A DNA stretch of 64,000 nt from Caldithrix abyssi DSM 13497 (lineage in GTDB: Bacteria > Calditrichota > Calditrichia > Calditrichales > Calditrichaceae): assembly GCF_001886815.1 (NCBI RefSeq), contig NZ_CP018099.1, positions 2,664,501 through 2,728,500 of the forward strand, in the 5' to 3' direction. Positions within the stretch are counted from its first letter, which is position 1, and every line of letters starts with the position of its first letter. A program made the translations under genes and the position numbers. Below the pieces are notes generated by a model, which ran no database searches, was not told where the DNA came from, and saw only the letters and a program-made list of their open reading frames with translations. This document shows, piece by piece, positions 55,419-64,000 of this stretch.

Positions 55419-55459
55419 CCATTTCTCTCTCATACCCTAAAAATCTCGCTCTCAAAGCT

Positions 55460-56485
55460 TTAAAACCCGGCCAATAGTCCCAGTGCACCGATTAAAAATC
55501 CCACGGCAACATTAATGATTTTCAAATAAACAAAACCTTTTTTGGAAACGGCTAAAAGCGGCAGAGTTCCGTGGCCGTCCTGCACAATGGAGCTGGCTAA
55601 TAGAATGCTGAAGGGAATGGAACCGCTGGCGAAAAGCGTAACAAAGATCAGATGCGGACCCGATTCCGGAATAATGCCCACCAGCACGGCAAGAATCAAA
55701 ATGGTAAAAAGATTGGTTTGAATCCAGTCGTTCAAATCCAGATAATGTTCTAACAGATGAATCACCAGCAGCGCGCCGAAGGTCCACAAAAAGATATTCA
55801 GCAAATGTTTTTTCAGCACATGTTCCCACAGGTGTTCTTCTAAAAAGTGGTCGGGCACGGTTGAGACCACAAACAACGCAAACAATGTGCTGACCAATAG
55901 CGTAATTTTAACCCAATTCCAGCTTTGCGGGCCGATGATTTCAGTGATCAAACCAAACAAAAATAGCGAAAAAAATGCGATCAATAAAGCGCGGGGAAAA
56001 CTAATGTTCTTTAGCTGAGGCAAAATTTTGCTACTGGTCAGGCAACGGCATATTTCCTTTTCGTGTATCTCATATTTATGCTTTACAGCAACCAATAAAG
56101 CATCCTGTTTTTTGTAAAGCACATCGACCAGATAGCCGGAGAGTAGGGCAAGGGCGAACAAAATCGCGTTTAATAACAATGTTTTAAGTGGAAAGAGAGA
56201 AAGCATCACATACGCTGCATCGCCGCTGGTGGCAATCATGGCCGCTACCAGCGCGCCAAAACTCAAAACACGGTGGGAATAAAGCGAGACCACGGAAAAC
56301 GCGCCCAGGCAGCCCGGTATCACGCCCAGAAAGGCGGCCAGCAGGTACTGTTTAAAGCGACTCTTTAAAAAGGTCTGCTGCCATTGTCCGTGCGTTTGCA
56401 CATTGATGTACTCAATGAGCAGCATCATAATAAATACAAAGCTGGTAATTAGCAGGGCGTGTTTTACAATACCGATGACAAACAT
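55460..56485 (-). CDS. Putative 10TM heavy-metal exporter (ArsP_2 / putative manganese transporter type)
   Basis: 341 residues, GAGGAA before the ATG. About nine to ten helices in two halves with a His/Cys-bearing cytoplasmic loop (KHKYEIHEKEICRCL). The repeated motifs FLGVIPGCLGAF in the first half and LVGIIPESGPHLIF in the second are the family signature of the 10TM exporters. Substrate unproven in the family (arsenic or manganese suggested). It ends an apparent operon after a NifX-like protein and a methyltransferase, gap 26 bp. Confidence 0.82.
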   Translation of the reverse strand: MFVIGIVKHALLITSFVFIMMLLIEYINVQTHGQWQQTFLKSRFKQYLLAAFLGVIPGCLGAFSVVSLYSHRVLSFGALVAAMIATSGDAAYVMLSLFPLKTLLLNAILFALALLSGYLVDVLYKKQDALLVAVKHKYEIHEKEICRCLTSSKILPQLKNISFPRALLIAFFSLFLFGLITEIIGPQSWNWVKITLLVSTLFALFVVSTVPDHFLEEHLWEHVLKKHLLNIFLWTFGALLVIHLLEHYLDLNDWIQTNLFTILILAVLVGIIPESGPHLIFVTLFASGSIPFSILLASSIVQDGHGTLPLLAVSKKGFVYLKIINVAVGFLIGALGLLAGF

Positions 56486-56511
56486 CTCAGCGTTCCTCTT
56501 TTAATGAGCGA

Positions 56512-57162
56512 TCAACTCTTTATCTTGGCTTTAAACAGGCGAAGCGTCTCCATGAACCACACATCTTGTTCGAAGATTTCAAATCCCCACTCTTTTAACT
56601 GCTCTTTCCAGTTGATGCGGATGTATTCAAAAGCCAGCGGACACTCAATGGTTTTAAAACCGATCCGGAACCACAGGGGCTTTTCATTAAGGTCAAATTC
56701 ATTAAAATCAAGGACGATGAGCTGGCCGTCATCCTTCAATGCCCGACGCGCATTGTCAATGATCTTCCTGCGGTTTTCCTGTGTAAATCCATGAAAAACA
56801 AAAGAGAGAAAAACTTTGTCAAATTCTTTCTTAAAAGGCAGAGGCTCCAGAAAACTTTGCCGCAACAGGAAAACATTTGACAGATGGCTGCAATTTTTCT
56901 CAAACTGAGCGGCCATCTCTTCGCCGATTTCCACGCCCACGATGCGACCGTTCGCACCAAGATAGCGGGCCATCAAACAGGCATTTTTCCCCGTTCCGCA
57001 TCCCAGGTCCAGAATGGCATCGTCTTTTTCAATGTTCATCTTAGCAATGGCCTCTTTCAAAAAGCGCTCGTACTTGCCTAAACTCCCCCACTTCAATAGC
57101 TGGTCGTAAAAACGGGCCGCAAAGCCTTTTACTTCCACTTTAGAAACAGATTGATCCAGCAT
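56512..57162 (-). CDS. Class I SAM-dependent methyltransferase
   Basis: 216 residues. SAM motif ILDLGCGTGKNACLMARYL, acidic loop VGVEIGEEM, LSFVFHGFTQENR and LIVLDFNEFD are the Rossmann-type motifs of the UbiE/Methyltransf_11 group. The start lies 1 bp after the NifX-like stop, with GGGAGGT inside that gene's end as ribosome site. Substrate not known; its place between a NifX-like protein and a metal exporter hints at metal or metalloid handling, an inference. Confidence 0.88.
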   Translation of the reverse strand: MLDQSVSKVEVKGFAARFYDQLLKWGSLGKYERFLKEAIAKMNIEKDDAILDLGCGTGKNACLMARYLGANGRIVGVEIGEEMAAQFEKNCSHLSNVFLLRQSFLEPLPFKKEFDKVFLSFVFHGFTQENRRKIIDNARRALKDDGQLIVLDFNEFDLNEKPLWFRIGFKTIECPLAFEYIRINWKEQLKEWGFEIFEQDVWFMETLRLFKAKIKS

Positions 57163-57163
57163 T

Positions 57164-57556
57164 TTAAAGACCTCCCGCGCATGGCATGAATTTCATGCCT
57201 TGCGTATTAAAACATTTGAAATCGCCATACTGCTCACTAAGCAGGCGGCTAATCGCTTCATCGATGCGGTTGATCCTGGTAAGCATCGGTTTTTTCCCCT
57301 TTTCAACCAGTTTGGGAATGGAATGCATGCCCATACTGCGCGCCAAAAACACATCGCAGTCCTTTAACAGCTGCATAATATTTTTAGCCTGCCCATGTTC
57401 ATGCCCCTCTCCTTGGCTGACAATAAAAGGATTTTCCCTTATCTCCTGAGTCATTATTTGTCCATTTTCCACCGTAAAAATCTTAAAAAAACGACTTTCA
57501 CCAAAATGGCCGCTGCGGATGGCGTTCAGGTCATCCGTTCCAACTGCGATCTTCAT
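57164..57556 (-). CDS. NifX/NafY-type dinitrogenase iron-molybdenum cofactor-binding domain protein
   Basis: 130 residues from ATG 57556 (AGGAG five bases upstream); the TTG just before is rejected. IAVGTDDLNAIRSGHFGESRFFKIF is the family start, HEHGQAKNIMQLLKDCDVFLARSMG the centre. The Cys near the end (FMPCAGG) is unusual. No nitrogenase genes nearby; stand-alone members are common in anaerobes and may bind Fe-S or molybdenum clusters. First gene of the NifX - methyltransferase - exporter set. Confidence 0.85.
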   Translation of the reverse strand: MKIAVGTDDLNAIRSGHFGESRFFKIFTVENGQIMTQEIRENPFIVSQGEGHEHGQAKNIMQLLKDCDVFLARSMGMHSIPKLVEKGKKPMLTRINRIDEAISRLLSEQYGDFKCFNTQGMKFMPCAGGL

Positions 57557-57757
57557 CAACGCTCCTTATTATTTTAGATTTTTAACTTTTAATGATATTT
57601 CTAACCTTTCGATACAAATCTAAAACGGCAAATACCAACCAAAAAATTTAACAGCAAAGAGATATTTGAATCACAATTCGACCTCCCAGATTTCACCCCA
57701 AAATATTAAATATTAAATAACAAATACCACCTTCCTCTGCTCGATCTCTACCACGAC

Positions 57758-58168
57758 CTAAAACTCCTTAAAAAGCCTGGCAAACGAATGCCCCGGCGCC
57801 TGCACGTCAATATCCAGAAAATAGCCGAAAGGCGTTTGCGCGGTTTCGTAGCCGGCGCTTTTTAAACGCTCTTCCGCATTGTCAAAAATTTTCTTCGTCA
57901 GCTCAGGGTCTCCTTTTTCTTCCGATAGATGGGCAAAAGAATGCAAAACAATGCGATTCGTCTCATTCTTACGAGCCGCCCACTTTAAATTTTTAACCAG
58001 TTTGGTCTGAACGGTAGAAAGGTGCTGTTCGTCGTCTGGTTCTACATGAATAAACCCCACCAGCGCATTTTCGAACTGTGCGGATTCATGCAGTTCATCG
58101 ACCTGCTCCAGTCCCTTAACACTGGTTTTGTAAGCAAATTTGGTACAATAAATCATCAATAAGCGCAT
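57758..58168 (-). CDS. Stand-alone threonyl-tRNA synthetase editing domain (archaeal type)
   Basis: 136 residues from ATG 58168, fixed by GGAGG 8 bases upstream; a longer frame is rejected. MRLLMIYCTKFAYKT and FIHVEPDDEQ...VLHSFAHLSE...SAGYETAQTPFGYF match the editing domain fused to archaeal threonyl-tRNA synthetases, which removes Ser wrongly loaded on tRNA-Thr. As a free protein it could edit in trans. Alone between intergenic gaps. Confidence 0.82.
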   Translation of the reverse strand: MRLLMIYCTKFAYKTSVKGLEQVDELHESAQFENALVGFIHVEPDDEQHLSTVQTKLVKNLKWAARKNETNRIVLHSFAHLSEEKGDPELTKKIFDNAEERLKSAGYETAQTPFGYFLDIDVQAPGHSFARLFKEF

Positions 58169-58288
58169 CGGCTTCCTCCATGGTTTTAAATTTTCAAGAT
58201 ATTTAGAAACTTTACGGCGTCGTTTATTCAACAGAGGTTTTTAATAATGTCAGATTTATTCGTTTACAAACTGCGCCCTCATTGTTCT

Positions 58289-58930
58289 TTAAATTTCGTA
58301 AACTTTTCCGACGCCGCCTTGCACAACTTTTGTAGGAAAACGTTCTTTAATTTCTGTTAGATGCTGTGTACAGTGTGTGGGACAAATAAATTGCAAATCT
58401 TTAAAAAGCTCGTATTGATCGAAACCATGCAAGCCGCCTAAAATACCGTAAACAGGGCCAAATTGTCGGGCTATTTGTAAAATGAACGACATAGGCGGAT
58501 GGGAACAACCAACAAAGAGCATCATCCCTTTTGAAGAAGGAAGAACAAGGGACTGTTCAATACCCCCTAACTCGCCGGTGGTAAAAAGGTCTTCTGCCAG
58601 CTTTTGCGGCCTGTCATCCACATGCACCACCTTACGCGCCCTGCGAACGCCGCGCAGAGAGCGCGGCACGTAAACGGTAACGCGTTCGTTGGCGTTTAAA
58701 AAAGCTGAAAGTCCGCCAATGTGATCGAAATGGTTGTGCGAAATAAAAACCGTATCAATGCTTCGCGCTTCAATATTTAAAAGCTGCAAATTATGCATGA
58801 GAATACGGCCGTCGGCGCCGGTGTCGAACAATATCTTCCTATTCTGTGTTTCGATTACACAGGCAAAGCCCCAGTCAGCCAGTAAATCTTCCCGGGCGCT
58901 GGTGTTGTCAAATACAATGGTTATTTTCAT
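58289..58930 (-). CDS. MBL-fold hydrolase, dihydropteroate-synthase-like group
   Basis: 213 residues from ATG 58930; a frame running back into the IS end is rejected. Metal motif SHNHFDHIGG (His65, His67, Asp69, His70). ILFDTGADGRIL, VGCSHPPM and GGLHGF, then CPTHCTQH supply the remaining ligands. This matches the MBL group annotated with methanopterin-like phosphate synthase. The real substrate is unknown. The IS1182-type element lies 116 bp upstream and may have separated it from its promoter. Confidence 0.85.
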   Translation of the reverse strand: MKITIVFDNTSAREDLLADWGFACVIETQNRKILFDTGADGRILMHNLQLLNIEARSIDTVFISHNHFDHIGGLSAFLNANERVTVYVPRSLRGVRRARKVVHVDDRPQKLAEDLFTTGELGGIEQSLVLPSSKGMMLFVGCSHPPMSFILQIARQFGPVYGILGGLHGFDQYELFKDLQFICPTHCTQHLTEIKERFPTKVVQGGVGKVYEI

Positions 58931-59046
58931 GGACGCCCCATTTTCAAAATGGTTAAACCAACTTGGGTGTGTCTCAAAAGCGAAATTAAATGTATATTTA
59001 TTTATATTCATGGTAAATATTACATTAGCCCTCACCCCCTGCCCCC

Positions 59047-61054
59047 GGGGCTGTCCCAAAAGTAAATCAAGATGTATAAATATGCAGGTTTTTAAATATA
59101 ATTTTATTGGTAAATGTGATACGAAATTATGGAAAAGGTAAAAGATTTCAACAAAAAAACATGAATAAAAACAAGATTTAAATTGGTTCTATTTATTGTC
59201 TTTAGCACATAAAATAACTTGCATTAATAACTTGAAAATATTAAATTTAAAATAAAAACCATGAAGCCAAAACGTTGTCGGAAAATCCCATTTAAAACTA
59301 CCGATCAAAACCAACTTACTATTCTTCCGCCTTCATTAGATGAGCTCATAGAACCCAATCATATGGTTCGGTTTATCAATGCCATCATAGACAAGATGGA
59401 TATTGATTTTTTAATTAAAGAATACAAAGGAGGCGGTCGGGCCGCGTATCATCCGCGGATGCTATTAAAAGTAGTCATTTATGCCTATACGCAGAAGATA
59501 TTTACTTCGCGCCAGATAGCTAAGGCCTTAAGAGAGAATATTCATTTCATGTGGTTATCAGGGAACAGTCGTCCGGATTTTAGGACGATAAATCGTTTTC
59601 GTTCATCACGATTGAAGGGAAAAATAGAGGAAGTATTCACCTATGTAGTTGAGCAATTATTGGAGTTGGGCTATATAGGATTAAATGATCTTTTTATAGA
59701 CGGGAGCAAATTTCAGGCGAATGCGAATAAATACAAGGCAGTCTGGAAGAAGAATGTAGACCGTTACCAGAGAGTACTTCAAGAGAAGCTAAAGGAATTA
59801 CTAAAGAAGATAGATAACGAGAATGATTTAGAGAATCGTTTATACGGTAATAAAGATTTAGGAGAATTAGGAGAGGATGTTACTTTAAGCTCTCATCAGA
59901 TTGAACAAATAGTTGATATATTGAATGAGCGGTTAAAAAAGGAACCGGACAATAAGGAATTAAAGAGAGCAAAAAATAAAATAGAGAAGGATTATTTACC
60001 GCGCCAACGTAAATATGAAAAGCAACGAAAGCTTCTAAATGGTAGGAATAGCTATAGCCAGACGGACCCGGATGCTACCTTTATGAGTAAGAAGCGGGAT
60101 CATCATAATAATACGGATTTGCTTCCGAGTTATAATGTTCAGGTAGGAAGTGAGAATCAATTTATAGTGAATTATACGATAAATCAGAACGCGAATGATA
60201 GCGTATTATTAAAGCCCTTTATGGAGTCATACAAGCGTTGTTATGGTAGGCAACCAAATCGAGTAATAGGCGATGCAGGCTATGGAAGTGAGGAGAATTA
60301 TGCATATTTGGAATCAGAAGGTGTAGAAGCTTATATCAAATACAGTAGTTATTACAAAGAGCAAAAGAAGTCATACAAAGAGAATCCTTTTTTGATAGAT
60401 AACATGCGGTATGATAGTGAATTAGATCGCTATGAATGTCCTGCCGGTCGGTATTTAGAATATGTTGGAGAACAGGAAAGTGTTACGTCGACGGGTTTTA
60501 AAGTAAAGCATCGTATTTACCGTAGTGAGAGTTGTGAAGGCTGTGTATTGAAAGAGAAGTGCTACAAGGGCCAGACTGCACGTGTTGTTAGAGTAAATGT
60601 CATGCTTAATGATTATAAAAAGCAGGTTCGTTCTCGATTGAATACGGAAGAAGGAAGAAGATTAATCAGCAAACGAGGTTCGGAGATAGAAACAATTTTT
60701 GGACAAATAAAGCATAATCTAGGAATAAGGGGCTTTTTATTAAGAGGATTAGAGAAAGTAAAAACAGAATTTGGTATAATAGCAGTAGCGTATAATTTAA
60801 AAAAGATGTTTAATCAGATGAAAGAGTACGGTTTAGTTAACGAGATGTATAAGTATAGCGCTAACATCTTTTTTAATTTAAACCGGGCAAGCCAGTGTCA
60901 AAATTTAGGCCCAAAAAATACCATTTTAAAATCGTTAGAGCGGTTTTTTATAGAAATTAAGGAAAAAATAGTTGTTAAATATTCATCTTGTCTCTTCAAC
61001 GCCAAAATATGTTTTGTATAAAAATTTACTTTCATCGACTTTTGGGACAGCCCC
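59047..61054 (+). mobile_element. IS1182-family insertion sequence, complete
   Basis: 2008 bp. Perfect 17-bp inverted ends GGGGCTGTCCCAAAAGT at 59047-59063 and reversed at 61038-61054. One intact transposase. A target duplication cannot be fixed because the borders are runs of C. Confidence 0.92.
59261..61021 (+). CDS. IS1182-family transposase
   Basis: 586 residues. N-terminal DUF772-type part (MVRFINAIIDKMDIDFLI, AYHPRMLLKVVIYAY, NSRPDFRTINRFR). Catalytic acids Asp147 (LFIDGSKF), Asp in VIGDAGYGS, and Glu in RGSEIETIFGQIKHN. A charged coiled region about 160-260 and a Cys4 knuckle (CEGCVLKEKC) as in the family. The frame is whole. Confidence 0.93.
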   Translation: MKPKRCRKIPFKTTDQNQLTILPPSLDELIEPNHMVRFINAIIDKMDIDFLIKEYKGGGRAAYHPRMLLKVVIYAYTQKIFTSRQIAKALRENIHFMWLSGNSRPDFRTINRFRSSRLKGKIEEVFTYVVEQLLELGYIGLNDLFIDGSKFQANANKYKAVWKKNVDRYQRVLQEKLKELLKKIDNENDLENRLYGNKDLGELGEDVTLSSHQIEQIVDILNERLKKEPDNKELKRAKNKIEKDYLPRQRKYEKQRKLLNGRNSYSQTDPDATFMSKKRDHHNNTDLLPSYNVQVGSENQFIVNYTINQNANDSVLLKPFMESYKRCYGRQPNRVIGDAGYGSEENYAYLESEGVEAYIKYSSYYKEQKKSYKENPFLIDNMRYDSELDRYECPAGRYLEYVGEQESVTSTGFKVKHRIYRSESCEGCVLKEKCYKGQTARVVRVNVMLNDYKKQVRSRLNTEEGRRLISKRGSEIETIFGQIKHNLGIRGFLLRGLEKVKTEFGIIAVAYNLKKMFNQMKEYGLVNEMYKYSANIFFNLNRASQCQNLGPKNTILKSLERFFIEIKEKIVVKYSSCLFNAKICFV

Positions 61055-61080
61055 CATCACTTCCCCTTGAACTCGCCTCT

Positions 61081-62706
61081 TTACACGCTAATCGTTCCGC
61101 CGTCCAGCCTTTTTATCCATTTTACCTCTTCCATGAATTTCTTAAAAAGATCAACATCAAAGGCCGGATGAAGGCGGAAGTCATTGCCGTCAAAAACGTA
61201 AAAACGATCTTCCGTTAGCAGTTTAAATAAAATTTCCAGTCCCGTTAAATCCCTCCCCTGCCAGTTATTTCGCTCCGCAAGTATTTCCTTTAACAAAAGG
61301 GATTTACCAGACAGGTCCAATTCTTTAAGAAAATTAACCATTCTGGCCATCACGAATAAGGTAAAAATCCGTTGGCGCCGTGCCTCATTTTCGGTTGCGC
61401 TCAAACTGCTTAACCGTCCCACAACCCACCAGGGTTTCTTATGCTCTGGCAGGCTACCCTCCAGCGGCATGCCCGGAGTCAGATAAAACGGAGAAACGCC
61501 AATGCGCAGCGGCAGCCTGCTGAGATAAATCAGCGTTTGCAGCATGGAATCGACCGATTCACCGGGTAAGCCTAAAATCTGGTACGAAATAACGGACATG
61601 CCCAGCGCATGTGCGGTTTGCACAACCCGTTCAAATTTTTGCAAATTAAACGGCCGTTTTAGCTGTTTCAATACAGGCTGGTTCAGACTTACCAGGCTGA
61701 TGTTCAACTCGCCGAAACCAGCATCTTTCATCAACTCCAGAGTTTGGTCATCCAGTTTAAAATAAGCAAGGCCGTTCATGGCCAGTAGCTTTAAATCATA
61801 AGCAGCGTAGTTTTTAATGATCTCTTTGCATAGCGTCTTAAAACGCCGTTGATCCAGAGTTAAATTATCGTCTTCAAAATCGAAGGCCCGCACGCCGGCG
61901 GCAAGACGCAGCTCCATCTCCTGTAGAATATTTTCAACGCTGCGCAAACGTAAGCGATGACCAAACGTTTGATGAACCGAACAAAACGCGCAACGATACG
62001 GACATCCACGCGAGCTGATTAAAAAACTCAGCTTCCGCCTGCCCAGTCGGTAATGCTCGAGATTCAATCCGGCGAAATCAGGAAATGGCAGCTCGTCAAT
62101 GGCAAAGTTTTCCTGCAGATCGTTAAAAACCAATTTTTCATGGGCAGTTTTAAATCCCAGATTGGGCACTTTGTCGAACCTTCTTTTGCCCAGCCACTCT
62201 TCCACAAAGCGCACAACAGGACGCTCGCCTTCGCCGCGGATTACAAAATCCACAAAGGGCAAAGCCAATAGTTCATTGGCCCGGGCCGAGACGTCCGAAC
62301 CTCCTAACAAAATCGGAACATTTAAACTTTTTTTCAAAATCCGGGCAAGCTGCAATGCCTGAGGGGCGTACGCCGTAAACAACATGGAAATGCCGATCAA
62401 ATCCGGGTTTAGCGCCCCTACTTCCTTTAAAACCTGTTCCTCACTCGCGCCAAAACGATAGTAGTGATAAAAGGTTGAAAACGGACTGCGATCGGGAAAA
62501 CGATAGTAATCCTTTAAAAACCTTAACGCATCCGGCAGAGGAATCGAACGTTTGCCCCAGCCCTGTTGAAAGTCTTTAACAATTACATCCACCTCTGGGA
62601 AGTGCTTTTTTAATACGCCACTTAAATAGGCCAGCCCAATGGGCTGCAGTCTGATCGGCGTGCTGTAAAAGTCTTCGATAGGCGGCTGAATAAAAACAAT
62701 GCGCAT
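61081..62706 (-). CDS. B12-binding-domain radical SAM protein
   Basis: 541 residues. N-terminal cobalamin-binding fold (RIVFIQPP...PIGLAYLSGVL, LIGISMLFTAY, PILLGGSDVSA, IRGEGERP). Radical SAM core with Cys cluster CPYRCAFC, then VRAFDFEDDNLT. C-terminal helical part after 430. Such proteins methylate or rearrange unreactive carbons, for instance in hopanoid, tetrapyrrole or natural-product pathways. The product is not clear. Single gene between the IS1182 and an ABC exporter. Confidence 0.9.
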   Translation of the reverse strand: MRIVFIQPPIEDFYSTPIRLQPIGLAYLSGVLKKHFPEVDVIVKDFQQGWGKRSIPLPDALRFLKDYYRFPDRSPFSTFYHYYRFGASEEQVLKEVGALNPDLIGISMLFTAYAPQALQLARILKKSLNVPILLGGSDVSARANELLALPFVDFVIRGEGERPVVRFVEEWLGKRRFDKVPNLGFKTAHEKLVFNDLQENFAIDELPFPDFAGLNLEHYRLGRRKLSFLISSRGCPYRCAFCSVHQTFGHRLRLRSVENILQEMELRLAAGVRAFDFEDDNLTLDQRRFKTLCKEIIKNYAAYDLKLLAMNGLAYFKLDDQTLELMKDAGFGELNISLVSLNQPVLKQLKRPFNLQKFERVVQTAHALGMSVISYQILGLPGESVDSMLQTLIYLSRLPLRIGVSPFYLTPGMPLEGSLPEHKKPWWVVGRLSSLSATENEARRQRIFTLFVMARMVNFLKELDLSGKSLLLKEILAERNNWQGRDLTGLEILFKLLTEDRFYVFDGNDFRLHPAFDVDLFKKFMEEVKWIKRLDGGTISV

Positions 62707-62884
62707 TTCGTTTTCTTTTTTAAATTTCCTTCTGCACCATTTTAGCCATATTTAATAAAAGTGGCAATAAATATTTCTATCGCTTAAATTCTGCAATCAT
62801 GGCCGAACAATCAATATTCGGCTTTGTAATTTCGAGTTTTATTCTTAATTTAAATTAATTAATCGAAAAGGAATTGCGAAGTAG

Positions 62885-64000
62885 ATGAAATTATACATGC
62901 AGGTTCTGGGGTTTATCAAACCTTACTGGAAAGGTATTGTTTTAATTATCGTACTGACTTTTTCGTATGTGATATTTAACAATCTTTCCATCTGGATTTC
63001 AATAGACTTTGTGCGCGAATTATTCAGCCCCGCTTACGTGCAACAACAATCCGTTCCGCCGGATAGCGTGCAGGTCGTGTCATCGGCCGATGAATTACAG
63101 GATATCGTTAAAAACAGCCAGGGCATCTACCAGAAACTCAATAGCAAAATAAAATCGTTTATTATCCGCAAAGACCGCCTCGAAACTCTGAAAATCGTCT
63201 GTCTGGTAATATTTCTGGCCTTTTTAATGAAGAACGTTTCACAATACAGCCGCAAATTGCTACTGATTTTTATTCAGGCGCGGGTGGTTGTGGATATCCG
63301 CAACAAGTTGCAACGCAAGTTTTTGCATTTACCGCTGTCATTTTTTCACCAGCACCACAGCGGCACGTTGACTTCCATCGTGTTCAACGATGTAAACGCC
63401 ATACAGCAGGTGTTAAATCAGAGTTTTGGCAAGATTATTCTCTCGCCGCTGCAAATTATCGCCAATATTATCATCCTGTTGATGATCAGCGTAAAGCTTT
63501 CGCTCATTACCTTTATCATATTACCGATTAGTTTTTTTGTCATTTACAAAATCGGTCAAAGCATCCGTCGTCGAAGCCGACGAGTTTTCCAGCAGGTGGC
63601 CGATGTGGTGCTGGCATTTCAGGAATCCATTTCGGCCATTAACATCGTTAAAATTTTTACCAGCGAAAAACGGGAAGAAGAACGCTTTAAGAAAACCAAT
63701 TTTCAATATTTCCAGAAACTGTTCCGCGCCGAACGCATTAAAATTGCCACCACGCCCATTAACGAGATTTTGCTGGTGCTTACCCTGGTCACCCTACTGT
63801 GGATCGGCGGAAGAATGGTCTATCAGAACGAAGGTTTACAGCCCGAAGATTTTGTGCGCTTTTTGGTGTTTTTGTTTGCCATGTTCAAACCGATTCAGGA
63901 ATTTTCGGGCATTAACAACGTGATGCAGACCGGCCTGGCTGCCGCCGAACGCGTCTTTAACGTTCTGGATCAACCGGAAGAGACCTACGATGCCCCTGAT
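62885..64000 (+). CDS. ABC exporter, MsbA-like (partial, C-terminus outside window)
   Basis: 372 residues to the edge from ATG 62885. Six-helix ABC-membrane domain: FIKPYWKGIVLIIVLTF at the start, KFLHLPLSFFHQHHSGTLTSIVFNDV (coupling helix, MsbA-like), ESISAINIVKIFTSEKREEERF, and FMFKPIQE-like text before the ATPase, whose Walker A lies beyond the edge. An inserted periplasmic segment of about 50 residues (QQQSVPPDSVQVV...) follows helix 1. Lipid A or other lipid export is the usual task. Confidence 0.9.
   Translation, partial: MKLYMQVLGFIKPYWKGIVLIIVLTFSYVIFNNLSIWISIDFVRELFSPAYVQQQSVPPDSVQVVSSADELQDIVKNSQGIYQKLNSKIKSFIIRKDRLETLKIVCLVIFLAFLMKNVSQYSRKLLLIFIQARVVVDIRNKLQRKFLHLPLSFFHQHHSGTLTSIVFNDVNAIQQVLNQSFGKIILSPLQIIANIIILLMISVKLSLITFIILPISFFVIYKIGQSIRRRSRRVFQQVADVVLAFQESISAINIVKIFTSEKREEERFKKTNFQYFQKLFRAERIKIATTPINEILLVLTLVTLLWIGGRMVYQNEGLQPEDFVRFLVFLFAMFKPIQEFSGINNVMQTGLAAAERVFNVLDQPEETYDAPD

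Larger units (their letters stand above)
54953..55459. other. Repeat-rich gene-free stretch
   Basis: About 500 bp: fba upstream sequence, an octamer array (55132-55171), hairpin repeat R3 copy 2, and R1 copy C. No gene supported. Confidence 0.6.

Noticed and set aside
54953-55459. Riboswitch upstream of the fba or exporter genes
   Set aside because: No known aptamer core could be recognised, and the gap is explained by repeats.
59041-61060. Target duplication for the IS1182-type element
   Set aside because: Borders are runs of C/G; several 1-4 bp alignments are possible and none is distinctive.

Overview
This 64 kb window looks like part of the chromosome of a Calditrichota bacterium, most likely Caldithrix abyssi or a close relative. 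The evidence is: an M49 dipeptidyl peptidase with the short HEISH zinc motif at His379 (from memory, the feature that sets the Caldithrix abyssi DPP III apart); type IX-style C-terminal sorting tails (NFPNPFN...SGIYxxxL...K) on secreted proteins; lipoprotein signals; outer-membrane beta barrels; and a very heme-rich cytochrome locus. Promoters of ordinary sigma-70 type and GGAGG ribosome sites are visible. No rRNA, tRNA or CRISPR array was recognised.

Layout. 1-2.6 kb: end of a heavy-metal RND efflux operon (adaptor, TolC-like channel, small membrane protein) with a paired palindromic operator upstream. 2.6-5.6 kb: unassigned envelope proteins. 6-8 kb: a GT39 glycosyltransferase and a GtrA protein. 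8-16 kb: the main feature, a tightly packed six-gene operon on the minus strand encoding a six-helix di-heme b protein, three c-type cytochromes with 20, 22 and 10 heme sites, an outer-membrane barrel, and a membrane-anchored Fe-S flavoprotein. It reads as a complete electron route between the cytoplasm, the quinone pool and the cell surface. 16.4-19.8 kb: a small Ca-binding-type secreted protein, a trypsin-like protease with a stand-alone copy of its N-terminal domain, and a SatD/DUF3307 pair. 19.8-36 kb: peptidases (M16, M48, DPP III, M64, trypsin-like) mixed with housekeeping enzymes (SDR, AKR, RpiB-like, LplA, geranylgeranyl-reductase-like, alkaline phosphatase) and a receiver-DHp protein. 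36-53 kb: secreted proteins with sorting tails (CotH-type, deacetylase-like, beta-helix), a Na+/solute symporter and bifunctional FtcD. 53-64 kb: class II aldolase, a NifX/methyltransferase/10TM exporter cluster, a stand-alone ThrRS editing domain, an MBL-fold protein, a B12-binding radical SAM protein and the start of an ABC exporter.

Mobile DNA. An IS1634-type element (44062-45948) sits inside the deacetylase-like gene. It is flanked by TTAAAA duplications, and removing it together with one TTAAAA restores a 908-residue reading frame. An IS1182-type element (59047-61054) lies upstream of the MBL-fold gene. The long intergenic gaps (5.6-6.1, 36, 41, 48, 53.2-53.9 and 55 kb) hold several families of dispersed repeats and short 7-9 bp tandem arrays.

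The strongest candidate for an undescribed system is the 8-16 kb operon. Within it, the 22-heme protein is the 10-heme protein enlarged by four tri-heme modules of about 73 residues (7 + 4x3 + 3 hemes).
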